Shown here one piece after another: positions 1-9,753 of a DNA stretch of 38,282 nt (positions within the stretch are counted from its first letter, which is position 1; every line of letters begins with the position of its first letter). Made by a program: the position numbers and the translations under genes. The notes under the pieces are model-generated. The model saw nothing but the letters and a program-made list of their open reading frames with translations, was not told the origin of the DNA and did not search any database. The DNA comes from Mobilicoccus sp032056465 (lineage in GTDB: Bacteria > Actinomycetota > Actinomycetes > Actinomycetales > Dermatophilaceae): assembly GCF_032056465.1 (NCBI RefSeq), contig NZ_DAMBCL010000030.1. One strand, given 5' to 3'.

Positions 1-333
1 GGCCGCGACGACGACGTGCACGCCGCCCTCCGCCCCGACCACGCACCCGGTCGTGAGGACACGGGCGGTGGCGACCGCACGGGCGGTGGCGACACGACGT
101 CGTCGTCGCCATCCCGGGCCCAGGGGGCGCACGAGGGTCCGGGCGCAGGTTCGGGGCGTCCCAGGCGCGGCGCGGGCGAACGACGGGCCATCATCGGCGC
201 CGAACTCACGCGGAGCCTCGTCGGCGGTGGCTTCCGGTTGCTCGACAGCGGCGAGGACGTCACCGCGGTCTCCCCGGCGGTCATCGAGGCCGTCCGCTCG
301 CTGCTGTACTCCGCCGCCGCGACTCGACCGTAG
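1..333 (+). CDS. C-terminal part of an unknown protein (5' end outside window)
   Basis: The frame is open from the first base and stops at 331-333, so the gene starts upstream of the window. About 110 residues are visible. The first part is low-complexity (Gly, Asp, Thr, Arg); bases 60-75 and 78-93 are identical 16-mers with an 18-bp period, giving a doubled TGGGDR/TGGGDT motif. The last ~50 residues look like a folded tail (AELTRSLVGGGFRLLDSGED, then AVIEAVRSLL). I recognise no family. It converges on the HAD gene 41 bp away. A GTG at 16 could be a start, but I see no ribosome site for it. Confidence 0.4.
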   Translation, partial: GRDDDVHAALRPDHAPGREDTGGGDRTGGGDTTSSSPSRAQGAHEGPGAGSGRPRRGAGERRAIIGAELTRSLVGGGFRLLDSGEDVTAVSPAVIEAVRSLLYSAAATRP

Positions 334-374
334 GGACACGCCGCGAGCGCAGGGACCCGCCGGACCCCACGGGT

Positions 375-1037
375 TCAGTCGGCGAGGCGACCGATGCGCG
401 AGTCCCCGAGATGGGCGAGGAGGTCGGCAGCGCTCGTCCACACCTCGACGGCACCGGCCTCCCGCAACGCGGCCTCCCCGACGCCTCCGGTGAGGACGGC
501 GACGCAGGGGATCCCCGCCTTGGCGGCGGCCTCGACGTCCCAGACGGTGTCGCCGAGGGCCACGGTGCGGGCCGGGTCGAGGTCGCCCTGGGTCATCGCG
601 ACCTCCATGAGGTCGGGCGCGGGCTTGGCCTCCTCGACGTCGCCGGAGGTGGTGGCCGTGGCGATGACGTCCTCGTCGACACCGATCGCGGGAAGCATCC
701 ACTCGAGGTCGCTCGCACGACCGCTCGTCGCGATGACGACCGCGAGGCCCTTCTCGGCGCAGGCGCGCAGCAGGTCACCGGCGCGGGGGAACGCGCGAAC
801 GTCGTCCTGGAACGCCTCGTACTCGCTCGCATGGGTGCTACCCACCGCGTCGTCGGGTCCGCCGGTGACGTACTCGACGAGACCGTCGCTCGCGATGCCG
901 ATGGCGGCGTGGATCGTCGCCATGTCGACGTCGTCGTAGCCGTGCGCCCGCAGCGCGCGCGCCCAGGCGACCGTGTGGAGGTAGTTCGTGTCGAGCATGG
1001 TGCCGTCGACGTCGACGATCACTCCGGGACGGGTCAT
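375..1037 (-). CDS. HAD superfamily hydrolase (phosphoglycolate phosphatase-like)
   Basis: A 220-residue haloacid dehalogenase-fold phosphatase, presumably cytoplasmic. Motif I is DVDGTMLD with the nucleophile Asp9 and acid/base Asp11. An alpha-helical cap insertion follows (about residues 18-80). Motif II is the Thr/Ser of VVIATSG, motif III the Lys of EEAKPAPD, and motif IV the acidic GDTVWD. This is the full set for a subfamily IA phosphomonoesterase of the Gph/beta-phosphoglucomutase type. The substrate cannot be read from sequence. ATG at 1037-1035 starts it just before motif I; no strong Shine-Dalgarno is visible. It lies 84 bp downstream of the lactonase gene on the same strand, so co-transcription is possible but not shown. 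Confidence 0.9.
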   Translation of the reverse strand: MTRPGVIVDVDGTMLDTNYLHTVAWARALRAHGYDDVDMATIHAAIGIASDGLVEYVTGGPDDAVGSTHASEYEAFQDDVRAFPRAGDLLRACAEKGLAVVIATSGRASDLEWMLPAIGVDEDVIATATTSGDVEEAKPAPDLMEVAMTQGDLDPARTVALGDTVWDVEAAAKAGIPCVAVLTGGVGEAALREAGAVEVWTSAADLLAHLGDSRIGRLAD

Positions 1038-1121
1038 GAGCTGAGGTGTCCTGTTCTGGCGCCGGGCCGCGAGGGACCTGGTCGAGCGGATGGTCGGGGC
1101 ACGGGCATGGACGCCCGCGGG

Positions 1122-2129
1122 TCAGGCGAACGAGACCCAGCGGGCGGTCTCGCCGACGTCGGCGCGGGCGAGGAGTTCGGGCGTGCCGCCCGCGCCGAGA
1201 CGGTAGAGCGCGGCGTGCGGCGACTTCTCCCCCACGACGACGACGTGCCTGCCGTCGGGCGCGACGCCGAACGCGCGCGGCTGGGTCTCGGTGTCGATGA
1301 TCGAGACGACCTCGCCGAGTCGGCCGCCCTCGCCGAGGGTCACGGTCGCGAGCGTGGAGGCGGTTCGCTCCGAGGCGAGCAGCCATTCCCCGACGCGGTG
1401 CACATCGGCGCCCCAGCGCAGGTGCTCCTTGGCAGGGTCGGCGCCCATGACGCTGTGCCCGAGGTCGGCCTCCGGGGAGTCGATGCGCACGGCCTCGTCG
1501 CGCGCGAGCGACCCGTCGGTGCCGACGTGGAGGCGGAAGACCTCGGCGGAGTACTCGGTGACGAGGTAGGCCACGTCGCCGTCGAGGGAGAGGTGGCGCG
1601 GGCCGCAGCCGTCGGGCATCGCGACCGTGGGCGTCGCCATCGGGGTGAGCGTGCCGTCGGCGGCGAGGTCGAACTGGGCGACGAGGTCGTCGCCGAGGGC
1701 CACGACGTAGGCGTGCGCGCCGGCCGCGTCGGTGACGACACAGTGGCAGTTGGCGTGCTCGGTGCGTGAGACCTCCTCGCCGACGACGCCGTCCTGCACC
1801 GACCACGTGGCGGCGAACCCGCCGTCGTAGGAGGCGCCGAGGACGACGTCTCCGCCTGGCGCGAGCGCGAGGTAGGCGAGCTGCGCGTCGAGGTCGAGAC
1901 GGGAGACCTCGCTGAGGGCGCCCGACTCGGCGTCGATGCGGAGCGTGACGATCGCCGGCTCCTTGGTGGCGGCGTGGACGAGCCCGCGGTCGGGGTCCAC
2001 GGCGAGCGTGCCGCATCCGTCCCCCACCGTCGTGGTCGTGAGGGCGCGCAACTCCCCCTTCTCACCGTCGAGTCGGAGGGAGGTGATCGTGCCGTCACCG
2101 GCATTCGCGACGAGGACGAGAGTGCTCAT
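1122..2129 (-). CDS. Lactonase-family seven-bladed beta-propeller protein
   Basis: A 335-residue protein that matches the Pgl/YbhE-type lactonase family in length and in its repeated blade signatures: LVLVANAGDGTITSLRL at the N terminus, GCGTLAVDP, GPRHLSLDGDVAYLVTEYS, and QPRAFGVAPDGRHVVVVGE near the C terminus. Characterised members hydrolyse 6-phosphogluconolactone in the pentose phosphate pathway, but many homologues have other or unknown lactone substrates, so only the fold is a firm call. The frame stays open much further upstream, but that extension is Arg/Pro-rich and runs through the terminator hairpin and into meaB. The ATG at 2129-2127 directly precedes the first blade. No signal peptide. 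Confidence 0.85.
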   Translation of the reverse strand: MSTLVLVANAGDGTITSLRLDGEKGELRALTTTTVGDGCGTLAVDPDRGLVHAATKEPAIVTLRIDAESGALSEVSRLDLDAQLAYLALAPGGDVVLGASYDGGFAATWSVQDGVVGEEVSRTEHANCHCVVTDAAGAHAYVVALGDDLVAQFDLAADGTLTPMATPTVAMPDGCGPRHLSLDGDVAYLVTEYSAEVFRLHVGTDGSLARDEAVRIDSPEADLGHSVMGADPAKEHLRWGADVHRVGEWLLASERTASTLATVTLGEGGRLGEVVSIIDTETQPRAFGVAPDGRHVVVVGEKSPHAALYRLGAGGTPELLARADVGETARWVSFA

Positions 2130-2262
2130 GTGCCCGACGCTATCGGCCCGCGCCCGCCCCGGCGAGGTGGGAGTGACCCGCGCGGGCCGACCCGCACGCG
2201 GCCATCCGGTCGGAGGGCGTTCGCCCGGGGGATCGAGTGGACCCGTGGACGCCCGGACGCAC

Positions 2263-2297
2263 GGTGGCCCCGTCCGTTCCACACGGACGGGGCCACC
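2263..2297 (-). terminator. Strong hairpin terminator after meaB
   Basis: A 14-bp perfect inverted repeat, GGTGGCCCCGTCCG at 2263-2276 pairing with 2284-2297, plus one further T-A pair, leaves a 5-nt loop. It lies 29 bp beyond the meaB stop and upstream of the lactonase start. There is no U-run after the stem, as is common for GC-rich actinobacterial terminators. Confidence 0.75.
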
Positions 2298-2325
2298 GGC
2301 CCAGGCGGGAAGGATGGGTGAATCT

Positions 2326-3338
2326 CTAGGCACTCGAGGACAGAGCCTCGCGAGCCTCCCGCCCGAACTCGGCCAGCACCTCCTCGCAGGCTTCGAGGGC
2401 GCTGAGCGTGCCGGAGCCGACTCGCTCCTCGAGGTCGGCGCGTCTGTCGCGGACTCCCGGGGCGCGCCGGACGGCGTCGTGCAGCCGGGTGTCGACCATC
2501 GTCCACATCCATTCGAGCTGCTGGGCCGCGCGCCGGGGCCCGAGTGTGCCGGACTCCTCCAGGTCCGCACGATGATCGAGGACGGCCTGCCAGATGTCGT
2601 CGAGCCCGTCGCCGGTGGCGGCGCTGCACGTGAACACCGGTGGGCGGCGCCGCGATTCGTCGGATCCCATCATGAGCCGCATGGCGGAGGCGAGTTCACG
2701 GGCGGTGACGCGGGCCTCCGTGGCGTGCTCGCCGTCGGCCTTGTTGACGCCGATGATGTCGGCCCGTTCGAGGATGCCGCGTTTGATGCCCTGCAGCTGG
2801 TCTCCGCTGCGCGCGAGGGCGAGGAGGAGGAACGTGTCGACGATGTCGGAGACGGCGACCTCCGACTGGCCGACGCCGACGGTCTCGACGAGGACGACGT
2901 CGTACCCGGCGGCCTCGACGACGACCATCGCCTCCCGCGTCGCCCGCGCGATGCCACCGAGGTGACACCCCGACGGGGACGGGCGGATGAACGCGGCGTC
3001 GCTCGCGGCGAGACGGGCCATGCGGGTGCGATCGCCGAGGATGCTGCCACCGGTGCGCGACGAGCTGGGGTCGACGGCGAGCACCGCGACGCGGCGCCCC
3101 TGCTCGATGAGCCGCGTGCCGAGTTCGTCGATGAAGGTCGACTTGCCGGCGCCGGGGACACCGGAGATCCCCACCCGGACGGCCGAGCCCGTGTCCGGCT
3201 CGAGGCGGGCGAGGAGGTCGCGTGCGACGTGCCGGTCGTCGGGGCGTGAGGATTCGAGCACCGTGATCGCGCGGGCCATGATCGCCCGCGACCCCTCACG
3301 GACGCCCTGTTCGAGGTCGGCGGCGGCGAGTCCGCGCC

Positions 3339-3342
<4 letters not shown>
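2326..3342 (-). CDS. meaB: Methylmalonyl-CoA mutase-associated GTPase MeaB
   Basis: A 338-residue G3E-family P-loop GTPase (MeaB/ArgK). MeaB chaperones adenosylcobalamin loading into methylmalonyl-CoA mutase and protects the enzyme from inactivation. The Walker A loop is GVPGAGKS at residues 61-68; later come VLAVDPSSSRTGGSILGDRTR (split across the switch regions), DVVLVETVGVGQSE, and the base-recognition segment VNKADGEHA. The start is set by ATG at 3342-3340, which overlaps the mutB stop by 4 bp (ATGA) and follows an AGGAGG site seven bases upstream. The frame extends 16 codons further upstream, but that part lies inside mutB. Last gene of the B12-riboswitch operon. Confidence 0.96.
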
Positions 3343-5512
<2,170 letters not shown>

Positions 5513-5516
<4 letters not shown>

Positions 5517-7456
5517 CGGGCCACTCCCATGTCGTCGAGAACGGTGTGCAGGGTGTCGACGACGTCGATGCCGTCGTGGACGACGCCGTCGGGGGCGTCG
5601 GCGGCGGCCACCGTCGCCTCGGAATCGGCGCGGTCGGCACCGTGCTCACCGCGGGAGGGGTACTCGGTCGCGCGACCGGCCATGAGGACGCGGCCCACGC
5701 CCGCCTCACGGAGGGCGGCGAGCGCGTCCGGCGCGAGGCGTTCGTACACGTCGGCCGAGGAACAGAGGACGGCGAGCGTGGGGGCACTCGCGTCGGACAG
5801 CGCCGCGGTGAGGGCCTCGGCGGAGTCGACCTCGATCGAGCGGGTCGCGATGCCGCCGACGGCGAGGAGGTTCGCGATGAACATCTCGCGGGGACCGTAG
5901 TCGCGGCGGGTGCCGAGGCAGACGAGGACGGCCTCGGGACGCGTGCCGGTGGCGGTCTCGTGCGCGGCGGACCGGTCGCGCAGCGCCTCGAACATCTCGG
6001 CGTCGCGGCGCGGCACCAGCCCGGGCTGCTCGTCGACCCCGCGGCCCTCGGCGACGGGGGCGCTCTCGCGCAGGGAGCGTTCGGTGATGTTGGGGAAGGT
6101 GCTGACGCCGGTGATCGGCTGGGTGCGGTGGGCCAGGCGCGTCTCGCGTTCGGCGGCGACGGCGGCGATGCGGTCGGTGACGAGGCTGCCGGCCAACGCC
6201 GTCGCCATGCCCCCCTCGGCCTCGATGGCCTGGACGAATTCCCAGGCCCGGCGCGCGAGGTCGTCGGTGAGGGACTCGACGTACCAGGATCCGCCCGCGG
6301 GGTCGGTGACCCGCCCGAGGCTGGACTCCTCGGCGACGAGGATCTGGGTGTTGCGGGCGATGCGGCGGGGCAGCACCTCGGGCTCGCCCCACACGGAGTC
6401 GAACGGGGCGACGGTGATCGCCTCGGCGCCGCCGACGGCGGAGGCGAAGCACGCGACGGTGCCACGCAGCATGTTCACCCACGGGTCGTCGCGGGTGAGC
6501 ATCCGCCACGAGGTGACGGCGTGCTGGCGGGCGCCGCGACGCTCCTCGGGGACGCCACACGATTCGGCGACCCGCGCCCACAGGCGACGCAGCGCGCGGA
6601 GCTTGGCGATGGTGAGGAACTGGTCGGCGGTGGCGGCGAGGCGGAACTCCCACTGCGTCACCGCGTCGGCCGGGGCGATGCCGGCCTCCTCGAAGGCGCG
6701 CAGGTAGGCGATGCCGGTGGCGATCGCGCAGGCGAGTTCCTCGACGTCACCGGCGCCGGCGTCGTGGTAGGGCCGGGCGTCGACGACACCGGCCCTGACC
6801 TGCGGATACCGCGAGAGGCAGGTGCGTCCGGCGTCGACGAGGTCGGACATGTCGACCGCGCGGGAGCCGCCGCCGGAGCGGGCGTGGCGGCCGAGGGGGT
6901 CGTGGCCGAGGACTCCGGAGACGGCGTCGTCGGCGAGGCCGCGCTCGGCCCACAGGGCCATGAGCGCGTCGGCGGCGGGGCGGTCCTCCTCAACGCCGCT
7001 CACCGTCACCGGGGCGAGGTCGAGGTAGACGCCGGAGAGGACCGTCGACAGGTCGTCGACGGCGATGGCGCCCGGGCCGGTGTGCAGCCACAGACCGGTG
7101 ACGCCGCGCTCGAGGTCGAGAAGCACGGCCTTGCGGGTGGCCGCGGCGTCGCTGCCGGCGTGGAGTTGCCGGATCTCCCAAGGCGCGTGCGGGTCCCGCA
7201 GGGCCGTGCCCCGCGTGAAGGGCATGAGGCCAGGCCGACCGAGCGTGCCCTCGAAGCGGCGGTACAGCGGGCTGATCGTCAGCCCGTCGACGGTGTGGGT
7301 GAGCAGGCGCTTCACCGCTGCGTCCCCGTCGAGATGCCGCTCCGGCGGTCGCTTGCGGTTGAGGGCGGCGGCCGCGAGGGTCCGCCAGTCCTCATCGGTC
7401 AGGGTGTCGAATCCTGCCGCGAGTGGCGTGTCGTCAGCCATGGCCTGCCTGTTCAT
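5513..7456 (-). CDS. mutA: Methylmalonyl-CoA mutase, small subunit
   Basis: A 647-residue non-catalytic partner of MutB. It keeps the mutase fold (for example PGLMPFTRGTALRD, DPAGGSWYVESLTDDLARRAW). The position of the B12-ligand motif reads GTRRDYGPRE, without the DxHxxG histidine, as in known small subunits. I take ATG 7456-7454, which overlaps the previous stop by ATGA; an internal ATG at 7441 is the alternative and would remove five residues. The frame remains open to 8212, but that part is the antisense of the upstream gene and riboswitch and is not credible. Second gene of the operon. Confidence 0.95.
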
Positions 7457-7980
7457 GCGTCGTGATCGAGGTGCGCCGCGGACAGGCGGACCGTTCCAAT
7501 ACTGCTCGTGCCGGCGCAGGCGTCGCCGTCGCGTGTCGGCACGACCTCCCAGCCCTGCTCCACCAGCACCGTCAGCCCCGCGAACCCGCGGGCAACGACG
7601 ATGTCGGCCCAGGGGCGGTCCTCGTGGGCGAGGATCGTCTCGAGGAGCAGCGCGGGGATCTCCGGGTGCGCGTCGAGCGCGGCGGAGGCCACGACGAGAC
7701 GCGCGAGGGTGAGGTCGGCCCCGAGGTTCCCGGCCACGAACCCGGCCAGACGTCCGTCGACACCGGCCGTGACCAGGTCGAACTCCGGTCGAGCGAGCGC
7801 GGGCCTCAGCCAGGACAGCTCGGGGTCGGTGGCACCTCGGCCCTGGGCCTCGAGATGAGCGAGTTCGTCCGTGAGGGCGAGGACGTCCCTCTCCTCGTTG
7901 TAGCGCGACAGGCGCACGGGCCCGATGAAGCCCCGATGAGACGGCTCGAGACGTCGTGTGCGTTCGGTGTCGACGGGCAT
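7453..7980 (-). CDS. Uncharacterised 175-aa protein, first gene of the B12-regulated mut operon (GNAT-like?)
   Basis: This is the first gene behind the cobalamin riboswitch, and its stop overlaps the mutA start by 4 bp, so it is co-translated with the mutase. I do not recognise a named family. The layout resembles a GNAT acyltransferase: N-terminal helices (ERDVLALTDELAHLEAQGRG), a strand pair (EFDLVTAGVDGRLAGFVAGN), a strand LTLARLVVASAALDAHPE in place of the acetyl-CoA loop, then a terminal ARGFAGLTVLVEQGWEVVPT. A canonical QxxGxG/A motif is missing, so activity is doubtful. ATG 7980-7978 has GGGAGG seven bases upstream. Its place suggests a role in mutase maturation, acyl-CoA handling or protein modification, but this is inference only. 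Confidence 0.7.
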   Translation of the reverse strand: MPVDTERTRRLEPSHRGFIGPVRLSRYNEERDVLALTDELAHLEAQGRGATDPELSWLRPALARPEFDLVTAGVDGRLAGFVAGNLGADLTLARLVVASAALDAHPEIPALLLETILAHEDRPWADIVVARGFAGLTVLVEQGWEVVPTRDGDACAGTSSIGTVRLSAAHLDHDA

Positions 7981-7989
7981 TGCTGACCT

Positions 7990-8005
7990 CCCGGTGGGAA
8001 CCGAG
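7990..8005 (-). promoter_or_regulatory. Hairpin over the first ribosome site of the mut operon
   Basis: On the minus strand CTCGGT (8005-8000) can pair with ACCGGG (7995-7990) around a UCCC loop. This covers part of the GGGAGG ribosome site of the 175-aa gene. It is a plausible translational expression platform for the riboswitch. It is short and not tested by folding. Confidence 0.4.
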
Positions 8006-8093
8006 GGTCGAACGGCGCCGCCGCCGCGACATCGCGGGCGGTGTGTGCCGGCCTTCCCTCGAGGCGGTGTACACGGGCGCGACGCACGGGTGT

Positions 8094-8290
8094 GCGGCGC
8101 ACTGGCAGGTCTTCGGACTCGTGGGCCGGTGCGGAATGACCGCTGTTCCTACTTGCCGTCGCTTCCCAGGTGGTCTTCCCAGTGCTTCGTGACGACGTTC
8201 GTTCCCACTCACCGCTGCGGGGCAGCTCCGGATTCACACCGGATTCCCTCTTACGACTCCCGCGCGAGACGCGGGAGAACCAGCACCACC
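8094..8290 (-). promoter_or_regulatory. Cobalamin (B12) riboswitch
   Basis: The minus strand contains the hallmarks of the adenosylcobalamin aptamer in order: a P2-like hairpin (8257-8264 with 8270-8277), AAGAGGGAATCCGGTG around 8237-8253, TGAATCCGGAGCTGCCCCGC, AGCGGTGAGTGGGAAC, and the B12 box AGTCCGAAGACCTGCCAGT at about 8100-8118. A weak P1 can form between GGTGCTGG near 8281-8288 and CCAGTGC near 8096-8102. It sits about 115 bp before the first gene of the mut operon, so B12 status is expected to control synthesis of the B12-dependent mutase. The ends are approximate; the core is unambiguous. Confidence 0.93.
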
Positions 8291-8296
8291 ACCGTA
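8291..8296 (-). promoter_or_regulatory. Candidate -10 box of the mut operon
   Basis: TACGGT on the minus strand fits TANNNT and would place the transcript start near 8284, just at the 5' edge of the riboswitch. No good -35 is visible. Confidence 0.3.
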
Positions 8297-8461
8297 GCGC
8301 GAGAATCCGATGCGGTCCGGGGTGCGAGCCGCTCGGGACCTCGGTCCCCATCCCCCCGGGGACATGCCGCGGCGTGTCGCCCGGATGACCCGCTGCTCCA
8401 GCCCCGAGTGGCTCCGGCCTGGATGACCGAGCCGTCGTGGCTCGATCGCTGAGGGCTGAGG

Positions 8462-8536
8462 CTCCTCCAACGCCTCCGCGCCGCCGGCCACGGCCCACGC
8501 TCGCGACACCTGACCCGCGAGGCTCCGGAACCGGGC
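8462..8536 (-). pseudogene. Stray 75-bp fragment of hsdR
   Basis: These 25 codons encode a peptide starting ARFRSLAGQVSRAWAVAGG. It matches HsdR residues about 794-818 (12633-12707) at 22 of 25 positions, and the DNA is about 90% identical by eye. The similarity stops sharply on both sides and no other part of hsdR is nearby. The fragment lies between the riboswitch and darG. It is most simply a remnant of an older or duplicated type I restriction gene at the edge of the defence island. The rest of 8297-8563 shows nothing else I can name. Confidence 0.75.
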
Positions 8537-8563
8537 GTCAGGGATGGGTGCGGCCATGTCGTG

Positions 8564-9622
8564 TCAGGCGTACGCGGGTCGCCGCAGCCAGGAGTCACGT
8601 TCGAGGGCCTCCCAGGCGGTTGCCACGTGGTCAGGACTGAAGAGGGTGGCCTTGCGCCTCGTCCAGTCACGGATGATGCGGCTGGCTGCGTCAGGGTCCG
8701 CAGCGCCTTCGTGGACGGAGGCCCAGTGAACGGAGGCGAGCAGTTCGAGGTCGTAGGTTCCTTCGAAGCCACTGATGAGAGCGAGTACGCGCCGGGTCCG
8801 GGCCGCAGTGTCGGGGGACTGGACGACAGTGCCGTGAAGTCGGCGCCGGGCACTCTCAGTGACTTCCAGCGCCTCTGCGTCGAGGGGGGACGTCGAGCCG
8901 TCGCCGAAGCCGGTGATAAAGTGCCCCTCCATGTCAGGCAGCGCCTTGCGGAGATCGTCTGCGGACGGGCCGTACGGGCCCTTGGCGTAGTGGAGCCCGA
9001 GCGGTTCACCGGACTCTTGCAGCAAGTAGGCGAGCTTCTGGGTGCCGATGAGTCCGGGCCACTCCCAGGCCGCGGCGTGGTAGCCGGCGATGAGCGCGAG
9101 TAGTGCCGCGCGGACAGGGGTGAGGCTGGGTGCGGCGGTGCGGTCGATCATCTCTCGCGCGGGCGGAGCCCCGGCAGGCGGGTATACCCGCACGTCCACG
9201 GCGTCGAGCTCGGCGAAGGCGGCGTGGATGCGAGGAGCGACGTCGCCCCACTCGAGTCCTCCGTTGCCGCAGCCCAGCGGCGGGACGGCGATGGATCCAA
9301 TGCCCAGCTCCTTGACGACGCGGACAAGGTCGTCCAGACCGGCCTCGATGTCACTCATCCGCGAGCCGGCCTTCCAGTGCCGTTTGGTGGGGAAGTTGAT
9401 GATGTAGCGAGGGCCGGTCAGACTGCAGGTCTCCCACACGTGCATCCGCCCGGTCTCCAGCCGATCGGCCCTGGCCGCGCGGGCGTAGTCGGCGAACATC
9501 TCGGGGTAGGCGCGCTTGAACTGCAACGCGATGCCCTTGCCCATGACGCCGACGGTGTTGACCCTGTTGACCAGGGCATCTGCATCGTCAGCGAGGAGGT
9601 TGCCGGACACTTCGCGGACCAT
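8564..9622 (-). CDS. darG: DarG-type macro-domain antitoxin (orphan)
   Basis: A 352-residue protein with an N-terminal macro domain (VNRVNTVGVMGKGIALQFK, then IGSIAVPPLGCGNGGLEW) and a C-terminal domain with the GTQKLAYLLQESGEPLGLHYA - KGPYGP - ALPDMEGHFITGFGDG pattern typical of DarG. DarG removes ADP-ribose that DarT puts on thymidine in single-stranded DNA, and binds DarT through its C-terminal half. I choose ATG 9622-9620, with GGGAGG four bases upstream; an ATG at 9643 adds seven residues. No DarT (DUF4433) gene lies on either side: upstream is a divergent AlbA_2 gene and downstream is an hsdR remnant. The DarG call is strong; that it acts without a partner is inference. Confidence 0.85.
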   Translation of the reverse strand: MVREVSGNLLADDADALVNRVNTVGVMGKGIALQFKRAYPEMFADYARAARADRLETGRMHVWETCSLTGPRYIINFPTKRHWKAGSRMSDIEAGLDDLVRVVKELGIGSIAVPPLGCGNGGLEWGDVAPRIHAAFAELDAVDVRVYPPAGAPPAREMIDRTAAPSLTPVRAALLALIAGYHAAAWEWPGLIGTQKLAYLLQESGEPLGLHYAKGPYGPSADDLRKALPDMEGHFITGFGDGSTSPLDAEALEVTESARRRLHGTVVQSPDTAARTRRVLALISGFEGTYDLELLASVHWASVHEGAADPDAASRIIRDWTRRKATLFSPDHVATAWEALERDSWLRRPAYA

Positions 9623-9753
9623 GGCGCCTCCCGTCGTCGTCATCCTTCAGAAGTACCGGTCGGGTCTGACACCCCTTCGAGGCTGGTGCCCGACGTGCTC
9701 ACACAGTGGGTAGGTGGCTCAGACCAGACGCCGTCGTCAGCCGCGAGGGCATC

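Noticed and set aside
2130..2570. N-terminal extension of the lactonase-like protein
   Set aside because: It crosses the meaB terminator and part of meaB, and is Arg/Pro-rich without family similarity; ATG 2129 fits the family.
7457..8212. N-terminal extension of MutA to nearly 900 residues
   Set aside because: It overlaps the 175-aa gene and the B12 riboswitch; the ATGA junction at 7456 gives the normal length.
8408..8445. Second hsdR-like match (SVIQ against DPVIQ near the HsdR N terminus)
   Set aside because: Only about ten bases agree and the order relative to the first fragment is not collinear; chance is likely.
8234..8557. Small minus-strand gene containing the hsdR-like peptide
   Set aside because: Outside the 25-residue match the translation is low-complexity and runs into the riboswitch; treated as a remnant.
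9644..9753. Search for a darT toxin gene next to darG
   Set aside because: The gap is too short and the neighbouring plus-strand gene is an AlbA_2 protein, not a DUF4433 ADP-ribosyltransferase.
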